Origin: Paraburkholderia elongata
Lineage (GTDB): Bacteria > Pseudomonadota > Gammaproteobacteria > Burkholderiales > Burkholderiaceae
DNA length: 64,000 nucleotides
Assembly (NCBI RefSeq): GCF_013177735.1
Contig: NZ_WOEZ01000008.1
Span: 34,882-98,881 of the forward strand
Direction of reading: 5' to 3'
Part shown: piece after piece, positions 55,616 through 64,000 of the stretch
How the letters are laid out: each line of letters begins with the position of its first letter
How positions within the stretch are numbered: the first letter of the stretch is position 1
Made by a program: the position numbers and the translations under genes
The notes under the pieces: generated by a model
The model's input: only the letters and a program-made list of their open reading frames with translations
What the model was told of the DNA's origin: nothing
Databases searched by the model: none

Positions 55616-56235
55616 GTTTGCTGCTCCAGTGAGTTATGAAATATTCAAATCAGTAGCGAGCGTTATAGTTAATTTGGCTCGCCGTTTGCCCCTGATCGAC
55701 CCAATGTCCTACGCCAAGAAAGGCGGTCTGTTCTTCGAATCATTGGCCTAGCGTTCAGGCACAGTTAGATATTACGGTTCGCTAAAACTGAAGTAGCTAG
55801 GACAATTCTCAATTTTGTAGGACTTCACCTACGCCAAGCGCGGACAAATTCAGACATTTCGGCATCGAAACCGTAGGTCGTGGCGAACAAATTCCTAAGA
55901 ACAAGCTCACCTGAGCTGCACAACGGATGGGATGTAGGCCGAAGGGGCAGAGGCGGCGGTAAATCGGAGATGGCCCCCGTGGAACGACGGCTGGGCGTAT
56001 TGCCATGTCCTTGTTTCAAAACAGACAATGACGAAACCGGCTTTTAAAATAAAACCTGCATGTCGTTGCCGACATTGCAGGTTTTTTGTATCGACGAAGC
56101 GCTGGGGTGGTCAGCGCCACTGAGCGTTGCCTAGTTGGGACGTTCGGTTTGGCGTGGCGTTTGATCGCGCCTTCGCGACGCTCGGACCACCGCAACGCAC
56201 GGTGCGCGCCCAGACGCTTACGCCATCACCCTCTA
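55616..56235. other. Intergenic region between the two pilin genes
   Basis: 620 bp without a supported gene. The right half holds the terminator of the upstream pilin gene (56052-56087). The left half is the promoter region of the downstream pilin, and about 110 bp (55700-55810) align with the region at 56865-56975, so the promoter was duplicated with the gene. Confidence 0.6.
56052..56087 (-). terminator. Terminator of the second pilin gene
   Basis: AACCTGCA-TGTCG with CGACA-TTGCAGGTT forms a long stem with a short TTGC loop. Poly-T lies on both flanks (plus strand GTTTTTTG; minus strand TTTTATTTTAAAAG), so it may act in both directions. Confidence 0.85.
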
Positions 56236-56778
56236 TTACTGATACTGCATCGTGAATTGGGTCGTCACAGTTACGGCGCCGGGGACTAGATTGGAACCAT
56301 TTGAGTAATATTGCGCGTAGTACTGCAGCGTGGCCGTGCCGCCCGTAATAGCCGCCCCATCGGCAATCTGGTTGTTCGCGTTGGTCTTGACATTTATCGG
56401 CTGCATTTTTGCATTCAACAGCTGGACAAATATGTTCGAGGCTTCCCGATTAATCAATGTGCCGTTGGCGGTGACCCACGCACCGGCGTCGAAGCTAGCA
56501 ACTGCCCGGGTTGCCACCCCCCCGCAATTACTCAGTTGCAACGTCACAGGAGTTAGGCCTGCGACCGCGCCCGCACTCTTAAGTGCGCCCAGTGTCGCCG
56601 GCGGTAAAGAAAACGATGGGTTGGCCTGCGTGCCGGCAGCAATGCCATTGATCGAGCACGTCGTGTCCACCAACGAACCCGAGACATTAATCGCGCCGTC
56701 CGCCGCGTACGCGCCGAACGACGCACAGCCCAACAGACCGCCCGCTGCGATCGCAAGTGCGGGAAAAATTGACTTCAT
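56236..56778 (-). CDS. Major fimbrial subunit, second copy
   Basis: 180 residues, clearly paralogous to the pilin at 55055 (same start, CSINGIAAGTQANPSF, terminal TTQFTMQYQ). Signal peptide ends GAYA-ADGA; pilin cysteines are at CSING and NCGG. It has its own terminator and probably its own promoter, so the two pilins can be expressed independently. Divergence in the middle suggests different surfaces or antigenic roles. Confidence 0.9.
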   Translation of the reverse strand: MKSIFPALAIAAGGLLGCASFGAYAADGAINVSGSLVDTTCSINGIAAGTQANPSFSLPPATLGALKSAGAVAGLTPVTLQLSNCGGVATRAVASFDAGAWVTANGTLINREASNIFVQLLNAKMQPINVKTNANNQIADGAAITGGTATLQYYAQYYSNGSNLVPGAVTVTTQFTMQYQ

Positions 56779-57245
56779 GTTTGCTGCTCCAGTGAGTTAA
56801 GAAATGGTCAAGTCAGCGGCGAGTGCGGTGGTTCGTTTGAACCGCCCCTGCCTTTGAGCCGCCCAATGTCCTAGACCGGAGAAAAGCGGCCTCTTCTTCG
56901 AAAGTTTGGCCTGACGTTCAGGCTCGATCCAATGTTAGGGTTTCGCATGATGGAAATAACTAAGACGATTCTTATTTGAATCAGCCATTTCTGACGCAAC
57001 ACCAGGAACCACTCTGACAGGAACCTTTTGCACCCTTACACGCAGCACGGCTTTCTTCCTGCGCTTGGGTCCGGGGATACGAAGTCATCACACCCGATCG
57101 CGCGCTCCCACGCCACCTCCCACGCGGGTCCGCGCCGAGCGGCTGAAATGGTTGAGACCTCGGGACGTGTGCTGCCCACGCTGGGCGCAAAAAAACCCGC
57201 AACATCATCGAAGATGTTGCGGGCTCGTGAAGAAGCCTCGAATTG
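56779..57245. other. Region upstream of the fimbrial locus
   Basis: 467 bp. The left part is the pilin leader and promoter and shares blocks with 55700-55810. The right part holds the terminator (57189-57223) of the leftward transporter pseudogene. No gene is supported between. Confidence 0.55.
57189..57223 (-). terminator. Strong terminator of the fae operon
   Basis: CCCGCAACATC (57196-57206) pairs with GATGTTGCGGG (57213-57223). On the minus strand it is followed by seven Ts (57195-57189). It lies 23 bp past the end of the MFS frame. Confidence 0.93.
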
Positions 57246-58429
57246 CTAGGCGCCGCTGGCTTGGTTCAACGTCAGATGCTTCGTCTCAGGCGCCCATGCA
57301 ATCGACACCACCATGCCGATCAGCAGGACAACAGCCAGCACCATCATCGTCAAGTGAAAACCCAGGTGAAGGATACCGAGCGGCAACAGAAACGTGCCGA
57401 CCGCCGAACCAAGGCGACTGCACGCAATCGCCAGCCCGACACCGCACGCACGCACCTCGGTCGGAAAACACTCCGGCGGAAACACGCCGACAAGATTCGA
57501 GAACGCAGACATCGTCAGCGTGAAGATCGCGAACGCGACGATCATCGCAAGCGTTGCGGACTCCGGCAGCAAGCTCAACGCGATCAGCGACATACATGTC
57601 ACTGCGAACGAGCCGATCAGAAACATACGGCGCGCCACGCATGAAGCCACCAGGCATGTGCACGTGTTCATCGTTGCCGTCGTTCAGTGTCACGTTGGGG
57701 CCGAAGTGTTTGAGCACGATCGCTTTGGCTTCGGCGACACGTCCCTTGCCATGCAACCAACGCGGCGATTCCGGCGTGCCCATCCGCAAAATCAGCACGA
57801 TCAGCGCGGGAATGCCGGCCGACGCAAGCAGCCACCGCCATGCATCGGGCGACGCGTCGGCATACTGCATGCCGAGCACGTTGGCCATTACATAGCCGAT
57901 AGTCCACACCACGCTAAACGATCCGAGCAAGGTGCCGCGATGTTTGCGTGGCGAAAATTCGGCAAGGATCGCGTGGCCGACCGCGAAATCGCCGCCCATG
58001 CCGAAGCCGATCAACACCCGCAGCAGACACAACTCGAACGGCGAACTCACATAAAACTGCGCAAACGCCGCCGCGGTGATGATCAGAAAGCTCAGCAGAA
58101 AGATCTTCTGTCGTCCCAGGCGATCCGACAGCCAGCCGAACACCAGGCTGCCGACAAAGATGCCCATCAGCGCGGAACTGCCGATCATGCCCATCCAGAA
58201 CGCGTCGAGCGGCATCTGGCGATTCAGCGACGCCAGCGCATAGCCGATCGTGCCGAGTGCAAACCCTTCAGTAAAGTGGGCGCCGAACGTCAGCCCGGCG
58301 ATCTTGACGTGGAACGCGTTCAACGGAACGTCGTCGAGAGGAATGGGGCCGCGCACGGCCGCCGCTGCGGCGGACGGCAAAGTGGGGGCGAGGCCGAGAG
58401 TGGCCGCCCGGCTATCCTGAGTGCTCACG
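57246..58429 (-). pseudogene. MFS sugar/acid transporter, frameshifted with internal deletion
   Basis: The N-terminal frame starts at GTG 58429 (AAGGAG upstream). It carries membrane helices 1-6 with MFS motif GWLSDRLGRQKIF and the helix 4-5 motif VLIGFGMGGDFAVGHAILAE, then a loop to HVHMPGGF near 57650. The last helices are in another frame (MFLIGSFAVTCMSLIAL, PTEVRACGVGLAIACSRLG). The MFS signature PTEVRACG is intact. Together they give about 400 residues against 450-470 usual, so about 60-90 residues around helix 7-8 are lost together with the frame. The gene was the last of the fae operon. Confidence 0.88.
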
Positions 58430-58614
58430 CTGTCTCCTTGTAGGTATGTGCCCGGCTGGCGCAGCACCGGCGTGATGCCGGTGCCGCGTCATGCCGCGCA
58501 GTTGCGGCTCGTTATTCGCTTCGCTGTTCATCTCATCATTCGCCTCGCTGTTCGCGGCATGCCTCGACATGCGAGCCGCCAAGCGAACGCGTGGAATGAA
58601 CGAGTGGACGAAGA

Positions 58615-60054
58615 TCAGCGTCCGAGCCCGCCCATCATCATGTACTTCAGCTCCGTGTATTCATCGAGGCCGTACTTCGAGCCTTCGCGGCCAAGGCCCG
58701 ATTGCTTGACGCCGCCGAACGGCGCGACTTCGGTCGACAGAATGCCTTCGTTGATGCCGACCATGCCGCTCTCCAGCGCTTCCGCAACGCGCCATGCTCG
58801 GGCAAGATCACGCGTGTAGAAATAGGCGGAGAGGCCGAACGGCGTGTCGTTGGCCGCCGCGATGGCTTCGTCTTCCGTCTTGAAGCGAAAGCACGCTGCC
58901 ACCGGGCCGAACGTTTCTTCCGCGGCGATCAGCATCGACTTCGATGCATCGATCAGCACGGTCGGCTCATAGAACGTGCCGCCGAGCGCGTGCGGTTTGC
59001 CGCCCGTCAAAACCTTCGCGCCTTTCTGCAACGCGTCGGCGACGTGCGCTTCCACCTTCTTCAGCGCCGCCTGGTTGATCAGCGGACCTTGCTCAACGTC
59101 GCCTTGAAGCGCGTTGCCGATTCGCATCTTCCGCACGGCCTGTGTCAATGCCTGCGTGAATGCATCGTAGATGCCGTCCTGCACGTAGAAGCGATTCACG
59201 CACACGCAGGTCTGCCCGGTGTTGCGGAATTTCGAAGCCATCGCACCCTGTACGGCGGCGTCGATATCTGCATCGTCGAACACAATGAACGGCGCGTTGC
59301 CGCCAAGCTCCAAAGACAGCTTCTTCAACGTATCCGCCGACTGCTTCGCGAGCAGTTTGCCGACGCGCGTCGAGCCGGTGAACGACAGCTTGCGCACCAC
59401 CTCCGATTCAGTCAGCACGCCGCCGATCGCGACCGCATCACCGGAGACGATGTTGAACACGCCGGGTGGAATGCCGGCCTTCTCCGCCAGCACCGCCAGA
59501 GCCAAGGCGGACAACGGCGTTTCTTCGGAAGGCTTTAGCACCATCGTGCAGCCTGCCGCGAGCGCCGGGCCGGCTTTGCGTGTAATCATCGCGAGCGGGA
59601 AATTCCACGGCGTAATCGCCGCGACCACGCCGACCGGTTCGCGCGTCACGATGATCTTCGCGTTCGGATTCGGGCTCGGGATCACGTCGCCATAACTGCG
59701 CTTGGCTTCCTCCGCGAACCATTCGAGGAAGCTCGCCGCATAGCCGACTTCGCCACGCGCTTCAGCGAGCGGTTTGCCTTGCTCGCGCGAGAGCAGTTCG
59801 GCGAGCGCGTCGCGATGTTCAAGCATCAGTTCGCCCCAACGCTTGACGCGTGCGCCGCGTTCCTTCGCAGTCATCGCTCGCCATACAGGAAAGGCCCGCT
59901 CGGCCTCGGCAACGGCTTGCGCCGTTTCCGCAGCGCCGCCTTTCGCGACCTGGGCAATGACCTCGCCCGTCGCAGGATTCACAACGGGATACGTGCTCGC
60001 GCTTTCGTACCACTCGCCGCCAATGAAATGTCCGGTTCGAAGAAACTCGTTCAT
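58615..60054 (-). CDS. gabD: Aldehyde dehydrogenase, succinate-semialdehyde type
   Basis: 479 residues of the NAD(P)-dependent ALDH superfamily. Catalytic Cys is in NTGQTCVCVNRFYV, the general base Glu in SLELGGNAPFIVFDDAD, the cofactor region in ITPWNFPLAMITRKAGPAL and FTGSTRVGKLL. It matches GabD-type enzymes in length and blocks. In this operon with Fae and an aldo-keto reductase, the true substrate may be another aldehyde, so the symbol is provisional. Its start overlaps the AKR stop by 4 bp. Confidence 0.85.
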   Translation of the reverse strand: MNEFLRTGHFIGGEWYESASTYPVVNPATGEVIAQVAKGGAAETAQAVAEAERAFPVWRAMTAKERGARVKRWGELMLEHRDALAELLSREQGKPLAEARGEVGYAASFLEWFAEEAKRSYGDVIPSPNPNAKIIVTREPVGVVAAITPWNFPLAMITRKAGPALAAGCTMVLKPSEETPLSALALAVLAEKAGIPPGVFNIVSGDAVAIGGVLTESEVVRKLSFTGSTRVGKLLAKQSADTLKKLSLELGGNAPFIVFDDADIDAAVQGAMASKFRNTGQTCVCVNRFYVQDGIYDAFTQALTQAVRKMRIGNALQGDVEQGPLINQAALKKVEAHVADALQKGAKVLTGGKPHALGGTFYEPTVLIDASKSMLIAAEETFGPVAACFRFKTEDEAIAAANDTPFGLSAYFYTRDLARAWRVAEALESGMVGINEGILSTEVAPFGGVKQSGLGREGSKYGLDEYTELKYMMMGGLGR

Positions 60055-61088
60055 GCCGCCCTCTCCAGGTTCTCGACAAACGCGCCCTGCGCAAGCCGCG
60101 CTTCACGAGCGATCCGTTTGCCCGCCGTGTAGTCGTTGATCAGATCGCACGGCGTGTAATTGCGTTCGAGCTCGAACAGTTCGTCGGCTGAGAGCTTCGT
60201 GCCGAGCGCGGCCAGCGCGCTATCGAATTGCGCCGGTGTATCCGCGCCGACCAGCATGCTGGCGACGCCGCCATGGTTCAGCACCCACGCCTGCGCAATC
60301 TGCGCCGCCGACACCCCGCGCCACGCCGCCACGCGCGCCACCGACGCGGCAATCTCACGTGACGCGGTATCGCCATACATTTGCGCGGTGAAGAAATCGG
60401 TCTGGTTGCGCGTCGAGTTCGGATCGCACGTCAGCAAACCACGCGCCAAAGGACTGAACACGGACACGCCGACACCCTGATCCTGGCAGTACGGAATCAT
60501 TTCGCGCTCTTCCTCGCGATAGGCCAGGTTGAGTTGCAGCTGCATGTTGATCGGTTTGTGCCAGCCGTTGCGCTCGCAGACCTGCATGATCTTCGCGAAC
60601 TGCCACGTGTACATCGTCGATACGCCGATGTAGCGGGCCTTGCCCGCGCACACGATATCGTTCAACGCGCCCATCGTTTCTTCGACCGGTGTGTTCACGT
60701 CGAAGAAATGCAGCATGTAGATATCGACGTAGTCCATACCGAGGCGCGTGAGCGACGCGTCGATACCATCCATGATGTGCTTGCGCGAATGGCCGCCGGC
60801 GTTCTGATATGTGCCCATGTCGTAGCCGACCTTGGTGGTCACGACAATCTCCTCGCGGCGCGCGATGCGTTTCAGAATGCGGCCCACCACTTCTTCACCT
60901 ACACCGGTCGAATAGAAATCGGCGAGGTCGATGAAATTGACGCCCGCTTCGAGAGCGTGGCGCACGATCGGCTCGCTCTGCGCTTCGTCGAAAATCCACG
61001 GCTTCCATTGCGGCGTGCCCATGTTCATCGTGCCGAGGCACAGACGCGACACCTTCAGGCCCGAGTGGCCGAGGCGAATGTATTCCAT
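60051..61088 (-). CDS. Aldo/keto reductase
   Basis: 345 residues from MEYIRLGHSGLKVSRLCLG at 61088; the longer frame to 61232 has no support. It is an AKR of the YajO/Gcy-like group: catalytic D and Y in NFIDLADFYSTG, K in EIVVTTKVGYDMG and H in VDIYMLHFFDVN. Cofactor-phosphate residues lie near ILVGADTPAQFD. It is cotranscribed with fae upstream and the dehydrogenase downstream. Substrate is unknown. Confidence 0.88.
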   Translation of the reverse strand: MEYIRLGHSGLKVSRLCLGTMNMGTPQWKPWIFDEAQSEPIVRHALEAGVNFIDLADFYSTGVGEEVVGRILKRIARREEIVVTTKVGYDMGTYQNAGGHSRKHIMDGIDASLTRLGMDYVDIYMLHFFDVNTPVEETMGALNDIVCAGKARYIGVSTMYTWQFAKIMQVCERNGWHKPINMQLQLNLAYREEEREMIPYCQDQGVGVSVFSPLARGLLTCDPNSTRNQTDFFTAQMYGDTASREIAASVARVAAWRGVSAAQIAQAWVLNHGGVASMLVGADTPAQFDSALAALGTKLSADELFELERNYTPCDLINDYTAGKRIAREARLAQGAFVENLERAA

Positions 61089-61170
61089 AGTGCTTGTCTC
61101 CTTCCTGATCGCATTCAGTAGCGCACGCGGCAGCACGCCCCTCACGGCGCGCGAACCGCGTTGCGCGTGA

Positions 61171-61695
61171 TTAACGTTGTTTCGGGGTGTAGAACGGGTT
61201 GGACACGTCGCGCGCGGCGGCAAACACTTCATCGCGATGCGGCAGGCCCTTCATCGCCGCGAGGATCGCGTTCTTGCACGCGCGGTAGTTGTTCTCGAAG
61301 ACGGCGTCGAGATCGTCGGTGCCCGGATTGACCCAGTTTGCCGACACCACCACCCAATCGTTTTCCGCCTCGGGCGGCAGCGTGCCGTTCTCCAGCGACT
61401 CGGCCACCGCCTTGGCGATGCCGGCCTGCGAGGCGCCCCATGTCGCGTTGCCGTGGAACTCGCTGCCGATCTGCGCCTTGTTCACGTAGAGCGTGAGCGG
61501 CTTGGTCGGCACACCTGGCCGGGCGATCACGACGAACGGCGCATGCCCCGTGGAAGGCGTCGCTAATGCGGTGGCGAAGGCTTGGCCCGCAGGCCCGTTG
61601 CGCGGACCGACGAGTACGTTGATGTGCGCGAGGTTGACGCCGGGGCCTTCGAATCCTTCGCCAATGAAGAGTTGTTTGTCCGTCGATACGCTCAT
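61171..61695 (-). CDS. fae: Formaldehyde-activating enzyme family protein
   Basis: 174 residues. Fae condenses formaldehyde with tetrahydromethanopterin in methylotrophs. The family-specific His lies in NLAHINVLVGPRNGPAG; other blocks are PFVVIARPGVPTKPLTLYVN and GASQAGIAKAVAESLENGTL. Overall length matches true Fae rather than bifunctional fusions. It is the first gene of the leftward operon with the AKR and ALDH. Whether it acts on formaldehyde here or on another aldehyde is unresolved. Confidence 0.9.
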   Translation of the reverse strand: MSVSTDKQLFIGEGFEGPGVNLAHINVLVGPRNGPAGQAFATALATPSTGHAPFVVIARPGVPTKPLTLYVNKAQIGSEFHGNATWGASQAGIAKAVAESLENGTLPPEAENDWVVVSANWVNPGTDDLDAVFENNYRACKNAILAAMKGLPHRDEVFAAARDVSNPFYTPKQR

Positions 61696-62347
61696 GGTCT
61701 TTCCGTCGAGGTTGAGTGGATGACCGATTGTGCTGTCCGCTCTTCGCGACGCTGTATCGATGAGTTTTGATGCGGGGTATGAGGCGAACTCATCTCCGGG
61801 TTTGCCCCCGGACGTCTTAAGTGGCGATTAGGTGGCGCATCGCGTCGTAGAGTGGGCGGCTTATGGCACTACGCATTCGGACGAACGCAAAGGTGAGCGT
61901 TTTCGGGAGTTGCGATTGCGAACCTCGAATCGAGGCGAAAAGTGAAGACGCCGAAGGCCCCTCACGCACCGACGGCGCGAGGATCAGCAGCCAGCCAAAG
62001 TCCGCGGAAAGGACCGTGCGAGAACCGAACGGCTGCCTAGGCGATGCTTCGTATAGCCTGGGAACGCCCGCCAGCAAAGGCTGACGCGGGTCTCGAGGAA
62101 GGTTGGGCAGTGATGAGGAGCAGCTGAGGCGATCGCACCAGAAGGTGCGTCATCCGACAAAACCAGGCTCACCGAAACAACGAACCCTGGCTCGAGGCGC
62201 TTGGAGAAATCCACCGCGCGCGTTGCAAGCTCACGCGAAAGGTGAGCGTTTTCGGGACCCTCTCAGCGGTGCGAGAAAAACCCGACGCAACTTCACTTCA
62301 GAAAAATTCGGCGCGTTACGAGCGCAAGCGCCATAGTCGAAACGGTT
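61696..62347. other. Gene-free region with structured or repeated sequence
   Basis: 650 bp. The fae promoter is at the left. From about 61887 to 62260 the DNA is rich in short stems (CCCGC-CAGC/GCTG-CGCGGG near 62070, CGCACC/GGTGCG near 62145, GCTCAC/GTGAGC at 62229-62247) and is bracketed by a 20-bp direct repeat (61889-61908, 62238-62257). Open frames on both strands have no family resemblance. I see no convincing gene and suspect an interspersed repeat or an RNA. Confidence 0.5.
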
Positions 62348-62638
62348 TCAGACTTCGATCAGAAAGCGCTCGCGATTCTTGCCCGCAAGCCAGCCAGGCG
62401 AGCGGCCACGGCCGCTCCACGTCTCGCCCGTTTTCGGGTTGCGGTACTTGGCTACCGAAGCCGGTTTGCGTGCCGCCGTACGCTTGCTCGTAAAACCCAG
62501 TTCTTCCGCTGTCAGGTCGTATTCGACGATCTTCTGCTTGATGTCGGCGATCGCTTGCGCGATTTCCTTCTCGCGCGCCACTGCGACTTCCTTGTGGAGC
62601 TTTTCGAGCTGGGCAGTCAACTGCTTGTACGAGGCCAT
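62348..62638 (-). CDS. H-NS family nucleoid protein
   Basis: 96 residues. The N-terminal coiled oligomerisation region (LTAQLEKLHKEVAVAREKEI) is followed by a linker and the DNA-binding domain: KYRNPKTGETWSGRGRSPGW. The core GRGRSP loop is the minor-groove contact of H-NS relatives. This is the short BpH3-type form usual in Burkholderiaceae. The start at 62638 follows GGAGTACCTGTC; the open frame continues upstream to 63046 without ribosome site. It would silence foreign, AT-rich DNA. Confidence 0.93.
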   Translation of the reverse strand: MASYKQLTAQLEKLHKEVAVAREKEIAQAIADIKQKIVEYDLTAEELGFTSKRTAARKPASVAKYRNPKTGETWSGRGRSPGWLAGKNRERFLIEV

Positions 62639-62879
62639 GACAGGTACTCCGATCGATTTCACGAACTGCAGTGCGGACGCCCCGGAGGAAGTCCCCGTGG
62701 CGGACACTATCAGACGAAAAAAGCGCCGAATAGTGCGGACCGCGTAGCGCAGCCCGCGCAGGGAGGCCCGCAACTGCCCGAAGCTTATGACAACCGTGCG
62801 CCGTAGCCAACGCACTGAATCGTCAATTGCATCGTACACGCGGCGTTCGAAATCGACCGACATTGGGAATGGTTCGACG

Positions 62880-63107
62880 GCACGCGGCGCTGGTCGCGGG
62901 TTAGAAAATTCGAGCGCATCAAATCGACCGAGCGATGCGACAGCAAACGTGTCGAACCGACGCGTCCACGCCCTAGCAACAGTTGCGCGAACTGCAGATA
63001 GTCCTGCGCCGTCGAGACAAGGCCGCCACCTCGCCGCGCTCCACATAGCCTTGCATGGCGTTCGTGAGCGCCGTTAGCCGGGTGGCTGAAAGTCCTGCTG
63101 GTTGCAT
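62880..63107 (-). pseudogene. Serine beta-lactamase-family hydrolase remnant
   Basis: It starts at ATG 63107 behind GGAGGAGC and reads LSATRLTALTNAMQGYVERG, the usual start of class-C-like hydrolases. Near 63030 the frame jumps, and then STAQDYLQFAQLLLGRGRV and TRLLSHRSVDLMRSNFLT follow, the near-C-terminal part of the family. The intervening roughly 200 residues, including the SxxK nucleophile, are missing. Large internal deletion plus frameshift; no function expected. Confidence 0.8.
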
Positions 63108-63203
63108 GCTCCTCCTGACCCCCTTAGGCGTTACGTTCCCTTATTTTTACAGAAAACGTTACCTGATCAGACGGTACACGTCATCCGCCACTCCCGCGGA
63201 CGG

Positions 63204-63407
63204 TCATGCTTTTTTCCGCCCCTCCAATGCCGATAGGGCTGCATCGAGCCGTTTGACGCGATTGGCCTGCGCCGGCACCATTGCCGCCCCGGACACCAAA
63301 GCGATGCGGTTGCGCCAATAGGACAGTGGAATACGGTCTTCAGCGGAGATATGCGAGATTACATGTTCAAGATGTTCGATATCTTTTTCGAGTTGATGGT
63401 GATTCAT
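63204..63407 (-). CDS. Small hypothetical protein, 67 residues
   Basis: MNHHQLEKDIEHLEHVISHI at 63407 with GGGGAAAG upstream. Two helices are predicted: a His/Glu-rich N-terminal one and a basic C-terminal one (QANRVKRLDAALSALEGRKK). No membrane segment is seen. Family is unrecognised, but the composition looks coding. Confidence 0.6.
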   Translation of the reverse strand: MNHHQLEKDIEHLEHVISHISAEDRIPLSYWRNRIALVSGAAMVPAQANRVKRLDAALSALEGRKKA

Positions 63408-63668
63408 TTCTTTCCCCGGAATTACTGATTGAACTCGTTGAAAAGCATAAAACGTGCCGCAATTACGCCACCCAGCCCACTCAAACGGAAAATCTTTCTT
63501 AAGCCGTCAATCCGGCCCGCCGCAACCCGGCAAAATCTGCGTATATATTTGAGCTTTGAGCCGGCCAGATGAAGATACTGCGAAGAACCTTCACGTTCCG
63601 TTAGGTGCCGCACCGACTCGACTTAATGGGAAAACCGGAGCGCTTTGTTATCGGTGCAAACAGTATGA

Positions 63669-63938
63669 TTAATAATCTGGGAGCAGCTCGATAAATCCAA
63701 TGCGCATCATTGCCGTTTCGGCAATGTGCATTAAAGCCAGATATTTGTGACGGTTATATGCATATTGCACGACGTCAGTTCGCCCTACGGCCGGTTTGGC
63801 CCATTCAAACGGGGTCTGCGCTGAGAGGGACACGCCGGCCGTCATGGCCGGGCGGTGGGATAAAGGAAGGAAGGTGTCACCCATTGAAAGGCCGGAGTAA
63901 AGGGGTATATCTCTCTCCTCAAGGGTCAGGCCTTGCAT
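63669..63938 (-). CDS. Hypothetical protein, 89 residues
   Basis: From ATG 63938 (MQGLTLEERDIPLYSGLSMG) with AAAAGGA upstream; the longer start at 63959 has its ribosome site too close. A segment RTDVVQYAYNRHKYLALMHI suggests a helix, and the C-terminus ends IELLPDY. Unknown family. A 260-bp gap with no visible feature separates it from the 67-residue gene. Confidence 0.5.
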   Translation of the reverse strand: MQGLTLEERDIPLYSGLSMGDTFLPLSHRPAMTAGVSLSAQTPFEWAKPAVGRTDVVQYAYNRHKYLALMHIAETAMMRIGFIELLPDY

Positions 63939-64000
63939 TGTTGTATTCCTTTTGGTCATCCTGGTGATGCGAAGCTTGATGACGCGTCCGGTTTCTCGTC

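Noticed and set aside
61887..62260. Group II intron, tmRNA or RNase P RNA
   Set aside because: I looked for the GUGYG start, tRNA-like ends and the conserved RNase P core; none is present.
62639..63046. N-terminal extension of the H-NS frame
   Set aside because: Open in frame by chance; a strong ribosome site and the normal family N-terminus place the start at 62638.

Overview
The window is high-GC, tightly packed proteobacterial DNA that I place in Burkholderiaceae, most likely Paraburkholderia. The evidence is the intracellular PHB depolymerase, the short H-NS-family protein, the MocR and IclR regulators, the non-phosphorylative L-fucose-type gene set and the formaldehyde-activating enzyme. 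Genus is inferred from gene content only. No rRNA, tRNA or CRISPR array was seen.

Layout. 1-4.06 kb is a leftward polyamine/putrescine-type ABC importer operon (ATPase, binding protein, two permeases), divergent from a MocR regulator (4.06-5.6 kb). 5.6-17.6 kb is housekeeping and stress: a 1264-residue AsmA/DUF748 protein, a DUF1254/DUF1214 lipoprotein, a PaiB-like FMN protein, a Cu(I) ATPase behind a textbook CueR-type promoter, a GST, PhaZ and a cupin. 17.8-24.9 kb has a flavin reductase, a hipBA toxin-antitoxin locus with three evenly phased operators, a hydroxyacyl-CoA dehydrogenase and several small conserved proteins. 24.9-29.2 kb has an AGE-family epimerase, a cold-shock protein, a chemoreceptor with a sigma-28 promoter and a thioesterase.

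29.3-39.5 kb is a coherent leftward sugar cluster: FAH-family hydrolase, SDR, lactonase, aldo/keto reductase, two-part UxaA-type dehydratase and ribose-type ABC importer, divergent from an IclR regulator. The enzymes add up to aldose -> lactone -> acid -> 2-keto-3-deoxy acid -> 2,4-diketo acid -> cleavage, the non-phosphorylative L-fucose/D-arabinose route. 39.6-43.9 kb holds a hypothetical protein, a Pat-like CoA-binding/GNAT protein and a LysR regulator.

43.9-46.9 kb is an accessory island remnant next to prfC. It has an XRE regulator, a structured RNA that looks C4-like ahead of a small gene, a tyrosine-recombinase C-terminal fragment, a HI1419/HI1420-type toxin-antitoxin pair and a 105-bp direct duplication of the prfC 3' end. 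48.7-56.8 kb is a chaperone-usher fimbrial locus. Its tip-adhesin gene is split by a 1480-bp IS4-family element with 18-bp terminal repeats and an 11-bp target duplication.

57.2-61.7 kb is a fae / aldo-keto reductase / aldehyde dehydrogenase operon followed by a decayed MFS transporter. 61.7-64 kb has a gene-free structured or repeated stretch, an H-NS-family gene, a beta-lactamase-family remnant and two small proteins. Short sequence structures (nested palindromes, phased operators, duplicated att-like sites) are the most unusual content.
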